Assembly (NCBI GenBank): GCA_964569295.1
Contig: CAZMVU010000051.1
Location: forward strand, 1 to 25,308
Direction of reading: 5' to 3'
Length of the DNA stretch: 25,308 bases
Origin: CAZMVU01 sp964569295
Lineage (GTDB): Bacteria > Hydrogenedentota > Hydrogenedentia > Hydrogenedentales > JAGMZX01
The notes beneath the pieces were generated by a model. It did not search any database, had not been told where the DNA came from, and saw only the letters and a program-made list of their open reading frames with translations. This document shows positions 1-8,782 of the stretch, piece after piece. The stretch's first letter is position 1, and each line of letters starts with the position of its first letter. A program made the position numbers and the translations under genes.

Positions 1-148
1 CGCAAGCCGGGAGAAAAAAGCCTCGTGGCCTCCACCCCAAGTGGCCTGCTCATGAACCCGAGAAGGATTCAAGGACACCACTGGCGACTGTGTACGGTTG
101 CTCTCCCGCCTTGGACAAATGCATGCACTTCAGCCCACGCGCGCAATA

Positions 149-166
149 GCGGTGGCAAGCCACAGC
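149..166. repeat. Short palindrome, possible REP-like unit
   Basis: GCGGTGGC, a two-base AA loop, then GCCACAGC form a hairpin with seven of eight pairs. From memory, similar GGTGGC-AA-GCCAC palindromes followed by AGYCCAAA recur between genes in several Planctomycetota-like genomes. Only one copy is in this window, so the repeat status is inference. Confidence 0.3.
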
Positions 167-256
167 AGTCCAAAGTGGCGCCAACACCATGGCTATCCCC
201 GTCGTACGCTGGTAATCGCTATCACGGGACTGATTGCCGAAAGGTGTGCGCCGCAC

Positions 257-283
257 CACGGCAAACGGCTAAAGAGTTACGAA
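257..283 (+). repeat. Dispersed repeat, copy A
   Basis: This 27-nt segment contains the cores cggctaaaga and ttacgaa. It matches 25252-25278 on the opposite strand at 25 of 27 positions. It lies in non-coding DNA and is immediately preceded by a small stem-loop (234-264). The function is unknown; it behaves like a short intergenic repeat family. Confidence 0.6.
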
Positions 284-511
284 TTCTTCAAGTTGAAAAT
301 CTAGGCCCTGCACGAAAGCCGGTTTGAACTCGTGGGGTGAAATGCTGGAAAGCACGCGAAATCCGGATGAGCCTTTTTTCGGGCATTGTCACCCCAGACC
401 CGCACCGGGCAGGAGTCAGGGCATCCATAGTAGTGTTGAAACGGGGTAATGCCCCTGGAGCAAAGGGATGCAGGCAGGTGGATCGGCAGGGCAACGTCCC
501 TCCCGGCCGTG

Positions 512-2785
512 TTATGTTTCCAGTGCCATTTGTGCGATTCTAAGCGCGCCTCGTTTGCCATGGCTGCCTACCTCGAGTGCCGGACCGATACACGAGGGGC
601 ACCCTTCGGCGCAGGGGCAGTCGGCGAGGAGGGAGACGGCGGCCTGGAGCAGGCGTTCGTGGTGGGTGAACAACTTTTCGCTGAACCCGACGCCGCCGGG
701 GTAGGTTTCGTAGAGGTAGATGGTGGGCTGTTCGGTGAAGGGGGAGCGCAGTTCGGCCGAAGCGCGGATGTCGGTCGGGTCGCAGAGCACCTGGACCGGC
801 GCGACCTGCTTCAAGGTATTCGCGAGCGCGTTCAAGGCCTCGCCGACTTCTTTCTGGTCCACGTCGAGGCGATTGCCGACGTCGTTCGGGAACTGTAGCC
901 AGTAGCCGGTGGTGTGCATGGTGGACTCGGGCAGGTGGATTTCGCCCCAGCCGACGTTTTCGTGGCTGCCGAACTTGATTTTCTTGTACATGGTGGGCAG
1001 CCAGGTCACGGAGAGCTCGCCGCAGCAGCGCCGCACCTGGTTCACGGGGGCCTCGTCGAAGGTATCGAGCACCTTGAGCTCGACCTTGATCTGCGCGTCC
1101 GTGTAATAGTCCACCTCGGCGGGGCGCGCATAGGCCTTGCGGTCTTTCAGGTCGAGCTTGTCGATGGTGTACTGCTGGGTTTGGTGCAAGTAGATTGCGT
1201 TCTCGTAGACCTCGACGGGTGCGGAGAACAGGTCCACCTCCCCGATGACGCGGCCGTTGTCCGAAGTGTCGAGGATGACCACATTACCCGGCGCGGCCGT
1301 CCGCAGCGAGATGTCCTCTGCGGGGTAGGTATCCGCCGACCAGTGCCACTTGTTGCGTACCTTGCGCAGCACACGCTGCTCGGCGAGGTAGTCGAGAATC
1401 TCGCCGGTCGAATGCGGGTCGAAGCCGAAGCCTTCCCCCTCGAGGAAAGGCAGCTCGAAGGCGGCGCATTTCAGGTGGCTCATCGCGATGATGAGGTTGT
1501 TCGGATCGACGGTCGCACTCTCGGGCGGCTGCTCGAAGAAGTACTCGGGATGGCTGATGATGTACTGGTCGAGCGGAGCCGAGGTCGCGATGAGCACCAC
1601 CAGCGCCACACTCGTGCGGCGGCCGGCGCGCCCGGATTGCTGCCATGTACTCGCCACGCTCCCGGCGTAGCCTGTCATGATGCATACATCCAGCGAGCCG
1701 ATGTCGATCCCGAGCTCGAGGGCGTTGGTACTCACCACCGCCATGATCTCGCCCCGGCGCAGCCCCTGCTCGATGGCGCGCCGTTCGGTGGGCAGGTAGC
1801 CGCCGCGGTATCCGCGCACGAGGTTCTGATCCTTGCCCTGCTTGCGCACGGCGTTCTTGAGGTAGGTGGTGAGAATCTCGACGCGCAGGCGGCTGCGCGC
1901 GAACACGATGGACTGCACATCGCGCTGGAGCAGTTGCATGGCCAGCCGGCTCGCCTGTTTCACGGACGACTTGCGGATGCCGAGTTCAGCGTTTACCACC
2001 GGCGGGTTGTAGAAGAGGAAATGCTTCTCGCCCGCGGGTGCCCCGTTATCGTCGATGAGCCGCACGGGCCGCTCGATGATGCGCTCGGCAATTTCCTGCG
2101 GGTTGGCGATGGTGGCGCTGCAACAGATGAACTGCGGGTCCGCCCCGTAGAATTGGCAGATGCGCTTCAGCCGCCGCAGCACATTCGCCAGGTGGCTGCC
2201 GAACACGCCGCGGTAGTGGTGGATTTCGTCGATGACGATGAACTCGAGGTTCTCGAACAGGCGAATCCAAAGCGTGTGATGCGGCAGGATACCCGTGTGC
2301 AGCATATCCGGGTTTGTCACCACGATATGGCCCGCACTGCGCACCGCCTTGCGTGCGGAGGCCGGCGTGTCGCCATCGAAGGTGTAGGTGCCGATCTTGA
2401 CCTCGAGCTCGTCGATGGTCTCCTTCAGCTCCGTCACCTGGTCCTGCGAGAGTGCCTTTGTCGGGAAAAGATACAGCGCCCGGGCTTTCTCATTCTCGAG
2501 CAGGCGGTTCAGCACGGGGATGTTGTAGCACAAGGTCTTGCCCGAGGCCGTGGGCGTCACCACGCACACATTTTCGCCATCCAGCACCGCCCCGATGGCC
2601 TGGGTTTGGTGGGTGTAAAGGTCGTTGACGCCGCGCTTTCGCAACCCTTCGGCCAACCGCGGGTTCAGCTTCTCCGGGAATCCGCCGAAGCGGGCGGGCC
2701 GCGCGGGGATGGTCTTCCATTGCGTCAGGTTGCGGTTGAATTCCCGGTCGCTTCGCAGGCGGTCGATGATCTGGGCGGCATTCAT
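512..2785 (-). CDS. DEAD/DEAH-box helicase with C-terminal DUF1998-type cysteine motif (MrfA/YprA-like)
   Basis: This is a 757-residue superfamily 2 helicase. The ATP-binding loop TPTASGKT is at about residues 77-84, the Walker B/DEAH box DEIH at 186-189 and motif III SAT at about 223-225. Motifs V and VI follow as STNALELGIDIG and QQSGRAGRR. Near the C-terminus CPCAEGCPSC (about 723-732) gives the four cysteines of the DUF1998 metal-binding domain. In Bacillus the family member MrfA repairs mitomycin-type damage with an exonuclease partner; here a DNA repair role is inferred from the family. The start at 2785 is chosen over an open upstream extension because an AAGGA site sits just before it and the extension looks non-coding. 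No MrfB-like nuclease is adjacent. It is divergent from the FHA kinase gene. Confidence 0.92.
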   Translation of the reverse strand: MNAAQIIDRLRSDREFNRNLTQWKTIPARPARFGGFPEKLNPRLAEGLRKRGVNDLYTHQTQAIGAVLDGENVCVVTPTASGKTLCYNIPVLNRLLENEKARALYLFPTKALSQDQVTELKETIDELEVKIGTYTFDGDTPASARKAVRSAGHIVVTNPDMLHTGILPHHTLWIRLFENLEFIVIDEIHHYRGVFGSHLANVLRRLKRICQFYGADPQFICCSATIANPQEIAERIIERPVRLIDDNGAPAGEKHFLFYNPPVVNAELGIRKSSVKQASRLAMQLLQRDVQSIVFARSRLRVEILTTYLKNAVRKQGKDQNLVRGYRGGYLPTERRAIEQGLRRGEIMAVVSTNALELGIDIGSLDVCIMTGYAGSVASTWQQSGRAGRRTSVALVVLIATSAPLDQYIISHPEYFFEQPPESATVDPNNLIIAMSHLKCAAFELPFLEGEGFGFDPHSTGEILDYLAEQRVLRKVRNKWHWSADTYPAEDISLRTAAPGNVVILDTSDNGRVIGEVDLFSAPVEVYENAIYLHQTQQYTIDKLDLKDRKAYARPAEVDYYTDAQIKVELKVLDTFDEAPVNQVRRCCGELSVTWLPTMYKKIKFGSHENVGWGEIHLPESTMHTTGYWLQFPNDVGNRLDVDQKEVGEALNALANTLKQVAPVQVLCDPTDIRASAELRSPFTEQPTIYLYETYPGGVGFSEKLFTHHERLLQAAVSLLADCPCAEGCPSCIGPALEVGSHGKRGALRIAQMALET

Positions 2786-2820
2786 GCACGGTTCCTTGTC
2801 GGGTACCTTTTTGATGGCTG

Positions 2821-2849
2821 AATATATCATCAGCCTGGCGGCCGTGCAA
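2821..2849 (-). promoter_or_regulatory. Candidate sigma70 promoter for the helicase gene
   Basis: Read on the minus strand, TTGCAC and TATATT are separated by exactly 17 nt. The -10 matches consensus at five of six positions; the -35 is weak. The -10 lies about 35 nt before the chosen ATG, which fits a short leader. Confidence 0.4.
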
Positions 2850-2869
2850 CTGCCCGGCAATTTGGGGAG

Positions 2870-2898
2870 TTGCGCCGGCCCAACCGCAACTCTATCAT
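2870..2898 (+). promoter_or_regulatory. Candidate sigma70 promoter for the FHA-GAF kinase gene
   Basis: TTGCGC and TATCAT are separated by 17 nt, with the -10 matching at five of six positions. It is divergent from the candidate helicase promoter, with the two -35 boxes only about 20 nt apart. It implies a leader of roughly 180 nt before the ATG at 3084, so another promoter closer to the gene is possible. Confidence 0.3.
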
Positions 2899-3083
2899 AG
2901 GCCGTACGTGGGCGTCCTTCGCAACAGGCGGGCTGCCAGCGTTGTCCGGAGGAGGCCCGATGAAGCGCGGCCATGGGGTGCCCGGATCGCGCCAACAGGC
3001 GGGCATGCGCGGAAGCTTGCGGGGCTGTCTGGCCCGGTTGCCTCGCAAGGCGCCGCCATTCATGCTTCAGGCAAGGATAGACA

Positions 3084-4670
3084 ATGCAAACACACGAATT
3101 GGTGCTCAGCGAGCCGGGTGGTCTGGACCGGCGTTATCTCGTCACGGAGAAGGGTCTGGTCATTGGCCGCGCGTCAGACACCGACATCACGCTCACGGAC
3201 CAACGGGTGTCGCGCCGGCATGCGCAGGTTTCGCTGGTGGAAAACACGGTACGCGTGGCGGACCTCGGCTCGCGCAACGGTCTGTTGATCAATGGGGAAC
3301 CCAAGCAGGAAGCCGAACTGCGCGAAGGGGACGAGTTGCAGGTGGGCGAGACTGTTTTCCGGCTTGCCTGTTACGCTGAGGGCGGCGGCAGTCAGACGAA
3401 GATCAGTTATGAACAAGGCGCGCAACTTGCCGAGGAAATCACGGCTGGCCCGGGCAACGAACACCTGCCTGTGCTCTACAAGGCGGCCCGGCTGCTGGGC
3501 TCCGTGTTCGATACAGACGACCTGCTGGCGCAGATTCTTGATCTGTTGTTCGAGGCCTTGCCGGTGAAGCGCGCCTTTGTGCTCACGCTCAATGCGAACA
3601 AGGGCGAGCCGGTGGTGCGGGCGAGCCGGTCCCGTGAGGGAGAAACGGGGGGGCCGCCGCTCAGCAACACGCTTGTGCAGCATGTGCTGGCGGAGCGCAC
3701 TGCTATACACACGGTGGACGCCATGGAAGACAGCCGGTTCGACGGCGCCGTAAGCATTTTTGCGCAGCAGATACACGCCGCCATGTGTGCGCCGCTGGTC
3801 GGGCGCGATGCCGTGGCGGGCGCCGTTTACGTAGACTCCGGCGGATCGGGTAAGCGTTTCAGCGAAAACGATTTCCAGTTATTCACGGCCATTGCCTATG
3901 TAGTGGGCGTTTCCGTCGAGAACGCGCGCCTGCACCAGGAGAAGGTGGCCCAGGAGCGCCTCGCCGCGATTGGCCAGGCGACCGCCGGCCTCGGCCACTG
4001 CATGAAGAATATCCTGACCGGGATCAAGGGCGGCGCGGAATACGTGGATATGGCGATCCGCGAGGGCGACATGAAGTATGTCGAGCGCGCATGGCCCATC
4101 ATGGGCCGGGCCATGCAGCGCATCGAGACGCTGGTCATGAACCTGCTTACCTACTCCCGCGACCGTGTCCCCGAATGCATGCCCACAAACCTCAACCAGC
4201 TCGTACGGGATGTGTTTGAAACCATGCGTGGCCGCGCCGATCGCTACAACGTCGCACTGGAACTCGAGGACGATCCGGAAGGCACACTGAGCGTGGACGC
4301 CCAGCAAATATACCGGGTGCTTATGAACCTGGTGACCAATGCCATCGATGCCTGTGAACCGAAGGGCGGCACGGTGACAGTGACCCTGCAAAATGAAGCC
4401 GGTGGCGTGAGTATCACTGTGAGCGACACTGGCGGGGGTATTCCGCCAGCGGTTCGCAACCGCCTTGGACAAGCGTTCGTGAGTACCAAAGGTTCCGCCG
4501 GTACGGGCCTCGGCCTGGCCGTGAGCTACAAGCTTGTGCGGGAGCATGGCGGCGAGATTGACGTAGAGAGCGAACCCGGCAAGGGCACAGCCTTCACCGT
4601 GTATTTGCCGCGTTGCAGCGAAGAGCCCGGGGCGCCGCCCTCGAGCAATACGCTCGTGCCCGAAGTGTAA
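3084..4670 (+). CDS. FHA-GAF sensor histidine kinase
   Basis: The protein has 528 residues with no signal peptide or membrane segment, so it is cytoplasmic. The N-terminal FHA domain (about 25-95) shows GRASD, SRRH and RNG, the usual phosphothreonine-binding signature. A GAF domain follows (about 130-283), then a dimerisation helix with the phospho-acceptor His305 in GLGHCMKN. The C-terminal HATPase has an N box (LMNLVTNAIDAC, about 413-424), the G1 box DTGGGIP (448-454) and the G2 box GTGLGLA (473-479). An AAGG site precedes the ATG. No response regulator is adjacent, so it is an orphan kinase here. FHA input suggests it listens to a Ser/Thr kinase; the partner and signal are unknown. Confidence 0.9.
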   Translation: MQTHELVLSEPGGLDRRYLVTEKGLVIGRASDTDITLTDQRVSRRHAQVSLVENTVRVADLGSRNGLLINGEPKQEAELREGDELQVGETVFRLACYAEGGGSQTKISYEQGAQLAEEITAGPGNEHLPVLYKAARLLGSVFDTDDLLAQILDLLFEALPVKRAFVLTLNANKGEPVVRASRSREGETGGPPLSNTLVQHVLAERTAIHTVDAMEDSRFDGAVSIFAQQIHAAMCAPLVGRDAVAGAVYVDSGGSGKRFSENDFQLFTAIAYVVGVSVENARLHQEKVAQERLAAIGQATAGLGHCMKNILTGIKGGAEYVDMAIREGDMKYVERAWPIMGRAMQRIETLVMNLLTYSRDRVPECMPTNLNQLVRDVFETMRGRADRYNVALELEDDPEGTLSVDAQQIYRVLMNLVTNAIDACEPKGGTVTVTLQNEAGGVSITVSDTGGGIPPAVRNRLGQAFVSTKGSAGTGLGLAVSYKLVREHGGEIDVESEPGKGTAFTVYLPRCSEEPGAPPSSNTLVPEV

Positions 4671-4740
4671 CTGCGGCGCGCTGCACGGCTTTTTTTCTGC
4701 GCCATGGTGCGTCTACATGCGTGTTTGGCAAGGGGCGGCA

Positions 4741-5481
4741 TCATGCATCGCGCAGTAGCGTTTCGAGTTCCGTGAGATGGCCGATGGTTGCGTCGGGTTC
4801 GAGGTGGCCAGGTTCCGGGGGGAAAACCTCCGGCGGCCGCCACTGCTGCGAAAGGACCATCTGCCAGCCCGCGCGCTTCGCGCCCTGCACATCCGCCAGC
4901 CAGTTGTCACCCACATAGAGCAGCGCCTCCGGCGTCAGGCCAATCGTATTGGCCACGGTATTGAAGGTGATCGGGTGCGGCTTGCAGTAGCCGAGGTCCC
5001 CCGAAACCACGACAGCCTCGAGGTATGCATCGAGTCCGCCGCGGGCGAGCCCTTCGCGGATGGAGGCGCCCCCGGGATAATTCGATAGCACGGCGAGTTT
5101 GTAGCGCCCGGCCAGGCGCTCGAGCAACGGCACCACATAGTCTGGCGTTTGCAGCACGTTCACGAAGGCGCGGTGGCGCACGTCGATAAGTTCCGCGACC
5201 ACCTCGGGGGCGGGTTCGATGTCATAGAGTTCGCGGATGAGCCTTTCGGTGATCTCGGTGAGATCGTTCTCACGGTAGGCGGGCGGGTCCCCTTGGTAAG
5301 GCGTCATGCGGTTTCGATCTCGAATGGCCGCCACCATGCGGGGATCCGGCGGTGTGAAATGTTCGGCCAGCCCGGCATGGAGCGCGGCATCAAGCTGTGC
5401 GATTTCGCCGCGTCCGAAGGGGATAAGCGTGTTGCCGTAGTCGAACACCACGGCGCGAATGCGTTGTGTATCGAGTGTCAT
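4741..5481 (-). CDS. HAD-superfamily hydrolase with DYGNT motif I
   Basis: A 246-residue HAD phosphatase-like protein. Motif I is FDYGNTL with nucleophile Asp14, but the usual second aspartate is glycine. Motif II is LSNYPGG, motif III supplies the lysine in YCKPHP, and motif IV is YVGDNWLADVQGA. The helical cap between motifs I and II suggests a class C1 small-molecule phosphatase; the substrate cannot be told. The start at 5481 is preferred over an upstream in-frame TTG (5520) because homology-like sequence begins with MTLDTQRIRAVVFDYG. No strong ribosome binding site is visible. It is convergent with the FHA kinase gene and divergent from the acylase. Confidence 0.85.
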   Translation of the reverse strand: MTLDTQRIRAVVFDYGNTLIPFGRGEIAQLDAALHAGLAEHFTPPDPRMVAAIRDRNRMTPYQGDPPAYRENDLTEITERLIRELYDIEPAPEVVAELIDVRHRAFVNVLQTPDYVVPLLERLAGRYKLAVLSNYPGGASIREGLARGGLDAYLEAVVVSGDLGYCKPHPITFNTVANTIGLTPEALLYVGDNWLADVQGAKRAGWQMVLSQQWRPPEVFPPEPGHLEPDATIGHLTELETLLRDA

Positions 5482-5671
5482 GGAATACTGCACGTGGTTT
5501 GGCTGGGGAAATACCGGCAATGCGCGCGCATTATACCGTGACGCCCGCCCGCGGAGCCACCCGGCAGTTGCGCAGTTTCATAGCCGCGCTGCTTGGCCGC
5601 CGCATGGGCAATGCGATACTCTATTGTGCGTGGCGTGCAAGCGTCGCCAACAACTGTGAACAGGAGGGCTC

Positions 5672-7771
5672 ATGCGGAATACCGGTATTGTCTTGGCTCT
5701 CGTGGCCTGCACTTTGGCAGCGGGCGCCGTTAGCGCCGGCGAATTGACCCTCTACCGCGACACATGGGGCGTACCGCATATCTATGCGGATACCCCGGCG
5801 CAGGGGGCCTACGGTTTGGGCTATGCCATGGCGGCGGATCGCCTGGCCGACATCTACAAGAACATCCACACGGCACTGGGAACGGCGGCGGAACACTTTG
5901 GCCCTGACTATGTGCGCACAGACTACGCCATGCGCATGACGGATAATGCGGGCCTGTGCGAAGCGTACTGGCCTGAAGCCCCGGCGCACGTCCGCGCATT
6001 GGGCGAGGCCTATGTGCGCGGTGTCGAGGCTTATGTCAGCGAACACCCGGAAGCGAAACCGGACTTCGCTTTTCCGCTCGCCGGGTGGCACACGGCCGCT
6101 GTGGGCCGCACGATGATGCTGCAGTGGCCGCTCGGCACCCTTTTCGATGATTATAAGAACCGGCCTGAAGGCCCGCCTTTCGCCTCGAATGGCTGGGCCA
6201 TCGGCCCGGAACGCTCCGCGGCGGATTGCGCGGTCCTCTTGACAGACCCACACCTCTCGTGGGAAGGCCTCGCGTTGTTTTACGAGGCGCGGGTATTCGG
6301 CGGCGACCTCGTCATGAACGGATTTTTCCTTGCCGGGACGCCCCTCATGGCCCTCGGGCACACCGCGAATGTCGGCTGGGCCTGCACCACAGGCGGCCCC
6401 GACACCGGGGATGTGTACATGCTGCCGGTTAGAGAAGCGCCTATTGGCTTTCAGTACCGCTACGAGGACGAATGGAAGATACCGAAGCTGAAAGTATTCC
6501 ATATCAAGGTGAAGGGGGAAGAAGAGCCGCGCACCATGCCGGCTGCCTTCACAGTGCATGGGCCGTTGCTCGGCGAGCCGGACTTCGAGAATGGCGTGGC
6601 CTATGCCGGCAAAACGCCGTACATGAACGACACGGGCTCCTTCGAGCAATTGCACGCCATGGCCATGGCTGACGACGCGCATGCTTTTTTCGAGGTCCTG
6701 CGCATGAACCATTTCATGGAGCAGAACCTTATTTTCGCTGATCGCGACGGCAACATCGGCTATGCGCGCGTGGGCCGCACGCCCATACGGCCGGAAGGCC
6801 CGTGGTCATGGTCGAAGCCCGTGCCGGGCGATACGGCGGCCACCGCCTGGAAAGGGATACACGACGTCCGCGACCTGGTGTGGACCATCAACCCGGATGC
6901 GGGCTACCTGCAAAGTTGCAACACGAGCCCGGCCATGATCTGCCGCGACTCACCCCTCACGCCGGACAAGTATAAGCCGTATATCTACAATGTGAGCTGG
7001 GACAAGACGAACCCCCGGGGGCGCCGCGCGCTTGACTTGCTCGCCGCCAATGACCAAGTGACCGTCGCGGATGCCAAGGCGATCACCATGGATGTTTACG
7101 ACCTGCTTGCGAAACCGTGGCAGGCAGCGCTCCAGGAAGCGGTGCAAACGACAGGCGATGACCTCGATGCGGCGGTTAAGGAAGCGGCGGAACGTATTCT
7201 CGCGTGGGATGGCAAGTTTACGAGCGACAGCAAAGCGGCCCCGCTTTACCGCGCATGGCGCCTTGCCGCCCCCAAAGCAGAAGTGGATGTGGCGGCGATT
7301 GCAGCGGGCGCCGCACTACCGGAAGAACAACAGCGCAAACTCATCGCCGTTCTCGCCGACACCCTCACCGCGCAGAAAGCGTTGTATGGTGAAAACTGGC
7401 CGGTAACGTGGGGCGATATGCATGTCGTGGGGCGCAGCGGCCGCTTTTTCCCGTGTGACGGCGCCGATTTCGGCCGCGGCCAGAACACCACGGAAACGCT
7501 GCGCGATGTCGAGGCGAGCGAGCAACCGGAAGGGTCGGGCCGGCTCGTGGCGGACAGTGGCAGCATGGCGGCCATGCTCATGTTCTTCCACAAGACGGGG
7601 ATCGAGTCGTACTCGGCCACCCAATGGGGGGCGAGCGCGGATCCGGACTCGCCGCACCATGTGGACCAGGCGCGTGATCTTTACGGGCCGCGCAAGATGA
7701 AGCCCACCTGGTTCAAGAAGGCGGCATTGCTTGACCATGTGGAATCGAAGGAGGTATTGAACGCCCCGTGA
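5672..7771 (+). CDS. Penicillin acylase family N-terminal nucleophile hydrolase, secreted
   Basis: The 699-residue precursor has a signal peptide (residues 1-22, predicted cut after VSA). The family hallmark TWGVPHIYAD follows at 31-40. Autocatalytic cleavage should occur before Ser172 in FASNGWAIGPERS, which becomes the N-terminal nucleophile of the beta subunit. The length is near that of other penicillin or acyl-homoserine-lactone acylases. These enzymes hydrolyse amide bonds of N-acyl compounds outside the cytoplasm; the actual substrate here is unknown. The start is well supported by CAGGAGG seven to eight bases upstream. Its stop overlaps the start of the following kinase gene by 4 nt, so the two are probably co-translated. 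Confidence 0.93.
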   Translation: MRNTGIVLALVACTLAAGAVSAGELTLYRDTWGVPHIYADTPAQGAYGLGYAMAADRLADIYKNIHTALGTAAEHFGPDYVRTDYAMRMTDNAGLCEAYWPEAPAHVRALGEAYVRGVEAYVSEHPEAKPDFAFPLAGWHTAAVGRTMMLQWPLGTLFDDYKNRPEGPPFASNGWAIGPERSAADCAVLLTDPHLSWEGLALFYEARVFGGDLVMNGFFLAGTPLMALGHTANVGWACTTGGPDTGDVYMLPVREAPIGFQYRYEDEWKIPKLKVFHIKVKGEEEPRTMPAAFTVHGPLLGEPDFENGVAYAGKTPYMNDTGSFEQLHAMAMADDAHAFFEVLRMNHFMEQNLIFADRDGNIGYARVGRTPIRPEGPWSWSKPVPGDTAATAWKGIHDVRDLVWTINPDAGYLQSCNTSPAMICRDSPLTPDKYKPYIYNVSWDKTNPRGRRALDLLAANDQVTVADAKAITMDVYDLLAKPWQAALQEAVQTTGDDLDAAVKEAAERILAWDGKFTSDSKAAPLYRAWRLAAPKAEVDVAAIAAGAALPEEQQRKLIAVLADTLTAQKALYGENWPVTWGDMHVVGRSGRFFPCDGADFGRGQNTTETLRDVEASEQPEGSGRLVADSGSMAAMLMFFHKTGIESYSATQWGASADPDSPHHVDQARDLYGPRKMKPTWFKKAALLDHVESKEVLNAP

Positions 7772-8775
7772 GCGAAGCGCAACTTAAAGGACTCGATATC
7801 GTGGCGGAGGTGATCCGGCGCCACTATGATGTCGGCGCTGTGCAGCGGCCGGTACAGCTTGCCTTGGCGCACCAGCGCCGTCACCGCAAAATGGTGGTCG
7901 ATACGGACGCCGGCCGCTTCCTTGTGAAAACGTATAAGCGCGACCCGGTCGTACTCGACGCATTGCGTTTCCAGCACCGGCTCTCGGACCATCTGGCGGA
8001 AAACGGGCTGCCCGTGGCGCGCATTCAACGCGCGGCGAACGGCAAGGGCATCGTCGAACTCGAGACTTGGGCCATGGAATTGCAGCGGTTTATTGCGGGT
8101 GAGGCCATGAAGGTAAACACCCCGCGCCTCACCGTATCCGCCCATGCACTGGGCGAGTTTCACCGGGTGTGCCGTGATCTGCCGTGCCCGCCGCGCGACG
8201 TGCGTATGTGGCGGTTCAGCGAGGTGCCCCGGTCCGCCTTCCAGAAACTTTTCGAGGCGGCCAAGGCCGAGCGCGATGCAGCGAATATGACGGACTGCTG
8301 CAACGAGATCGCGCTCTTTCTACAAGGCGCTGCCAAGGAACTCAGCATCGAGAAGCGCAGTGAATTCGAGACCGGCCTCATCCATGGCGACTGGCACGGC
8401 GGCAACCTCTTGTTTCAGGGCGACACGCTTGTGGCCATTGTTGACCTCGAGTTTGCAGGTGATGGCTGCTATCTCGAGGACATCGCCTATGGCCTGTCAA
8501 ATCTGTGCCTGCGCACCACCACCGACCCCGCCCGGCTCGAGACGCGCATGAACACCATCCTGGACAACTACCAGCTCAGCCGCGAGCTGTCCTACGCGGA
8601 GATGGTGTCGTTATACTACGCGGTCGGCGTGAAACACATTACCACCGTGGCTTACCAGCTAAACCAGCAGGGCGGCAAGGTGGCGGGATTTACAGCAGCC
8701 GAATGGATGGAGCGCCTCGCCGCGCAGTGCCGCTGGCTGAATGAATGTGCACGCAAAGCCCGCTGGGGCGAGTAG
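7768..8775 (+). CDS. APH-type small-molecule phosphotransferase
   Basis: A 335-residue cytoplasmic kinase-fold protein. The catalytic loop HGDWHGGN (206-213) provides Asp208 and Asn213, and the metal-binding Asp226 lies in IVDLEFAG. The N-lobe has a candidate ATP lysine in FLVKTYKR (Lys54). This is the aminoglycoside/choline/homoserine kinase (APH, CotS-like) family. The GTG start overlaps the acylase stop as GTGA, implying translational coupling. A plausible but unproven role is phosphorylating an alcohol or amine released or imported after acylase action. Nothing indicates antibiotic resistance specifically. Confidence 0.85.
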   Translation: MSEAQLKGLDIVAEVIRRHYDVGAVQRPVQLALAHQRRHRKMVVDTDAGRFLVKTYKRDPVVLDALRFQHRLSDHLAENGLPVARIQRAANGKGIVELETWAMELQRFIAGEAMKVNTPRLTVSAHALGEFHRVCRDLPCPPRDVRMWRFSEVPRSAFQKLFEAAKAERDAANMTDCCNEIALFLQGAAKELSIEKRSEFETGLIHGDWHGGNLLFQGDTLVAIVDLEFAGDGCYLEDIAYGLSNLCLRTTTDPARLETRMNTILDNYQLSRELSYAEMVSLYYAVGVKHITTVAYQLNQQGGKVAGFTAAEWMERLAAQCRWLNECARKARWGE

Positions 8776-8782
8776 GCGCGGC

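Larger units (their letters stand above)
1..511. other. Gene-free leading region
   Basis: No convincing coding frame is present: the short open frames on both strands overlap one another, lack ribosome binding sites and have no recognisable motifs. The stretch holds a small palindrome at 149-166, a stem-loop at 234-264 (TTGCCG paired with CGGCAA, with an inner GGTG/CACC), and a 27-nt repeat copy at 257-283 that recurs inverted at the far end of the window. A weak GGGG/CCCC hairpin near 445-457 lies downstream of the helicase gene, but it is too short to call a terminator. Confidence 0.6.

Noticed and set aside
914..2821. 635-codon open frame antisense to the helicase
   Set aside because: Composition is that of a GC-rich antisense shadow, no motifs are seen, and the opposite strand has a complete helicase with all motifs.
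4671..4740. T-run at about 4690-4697 after the FHA kinase as a terminator
   Set aside because: A seven-T run is present but I could not find a convincing stem directly before it, so no terminator is called.
5621..6712. 363-codon open frame antisense to the acylase
   Set aside because: It covers the signal peptide and nucleophile region of a well-supported gene; no recognisable features.
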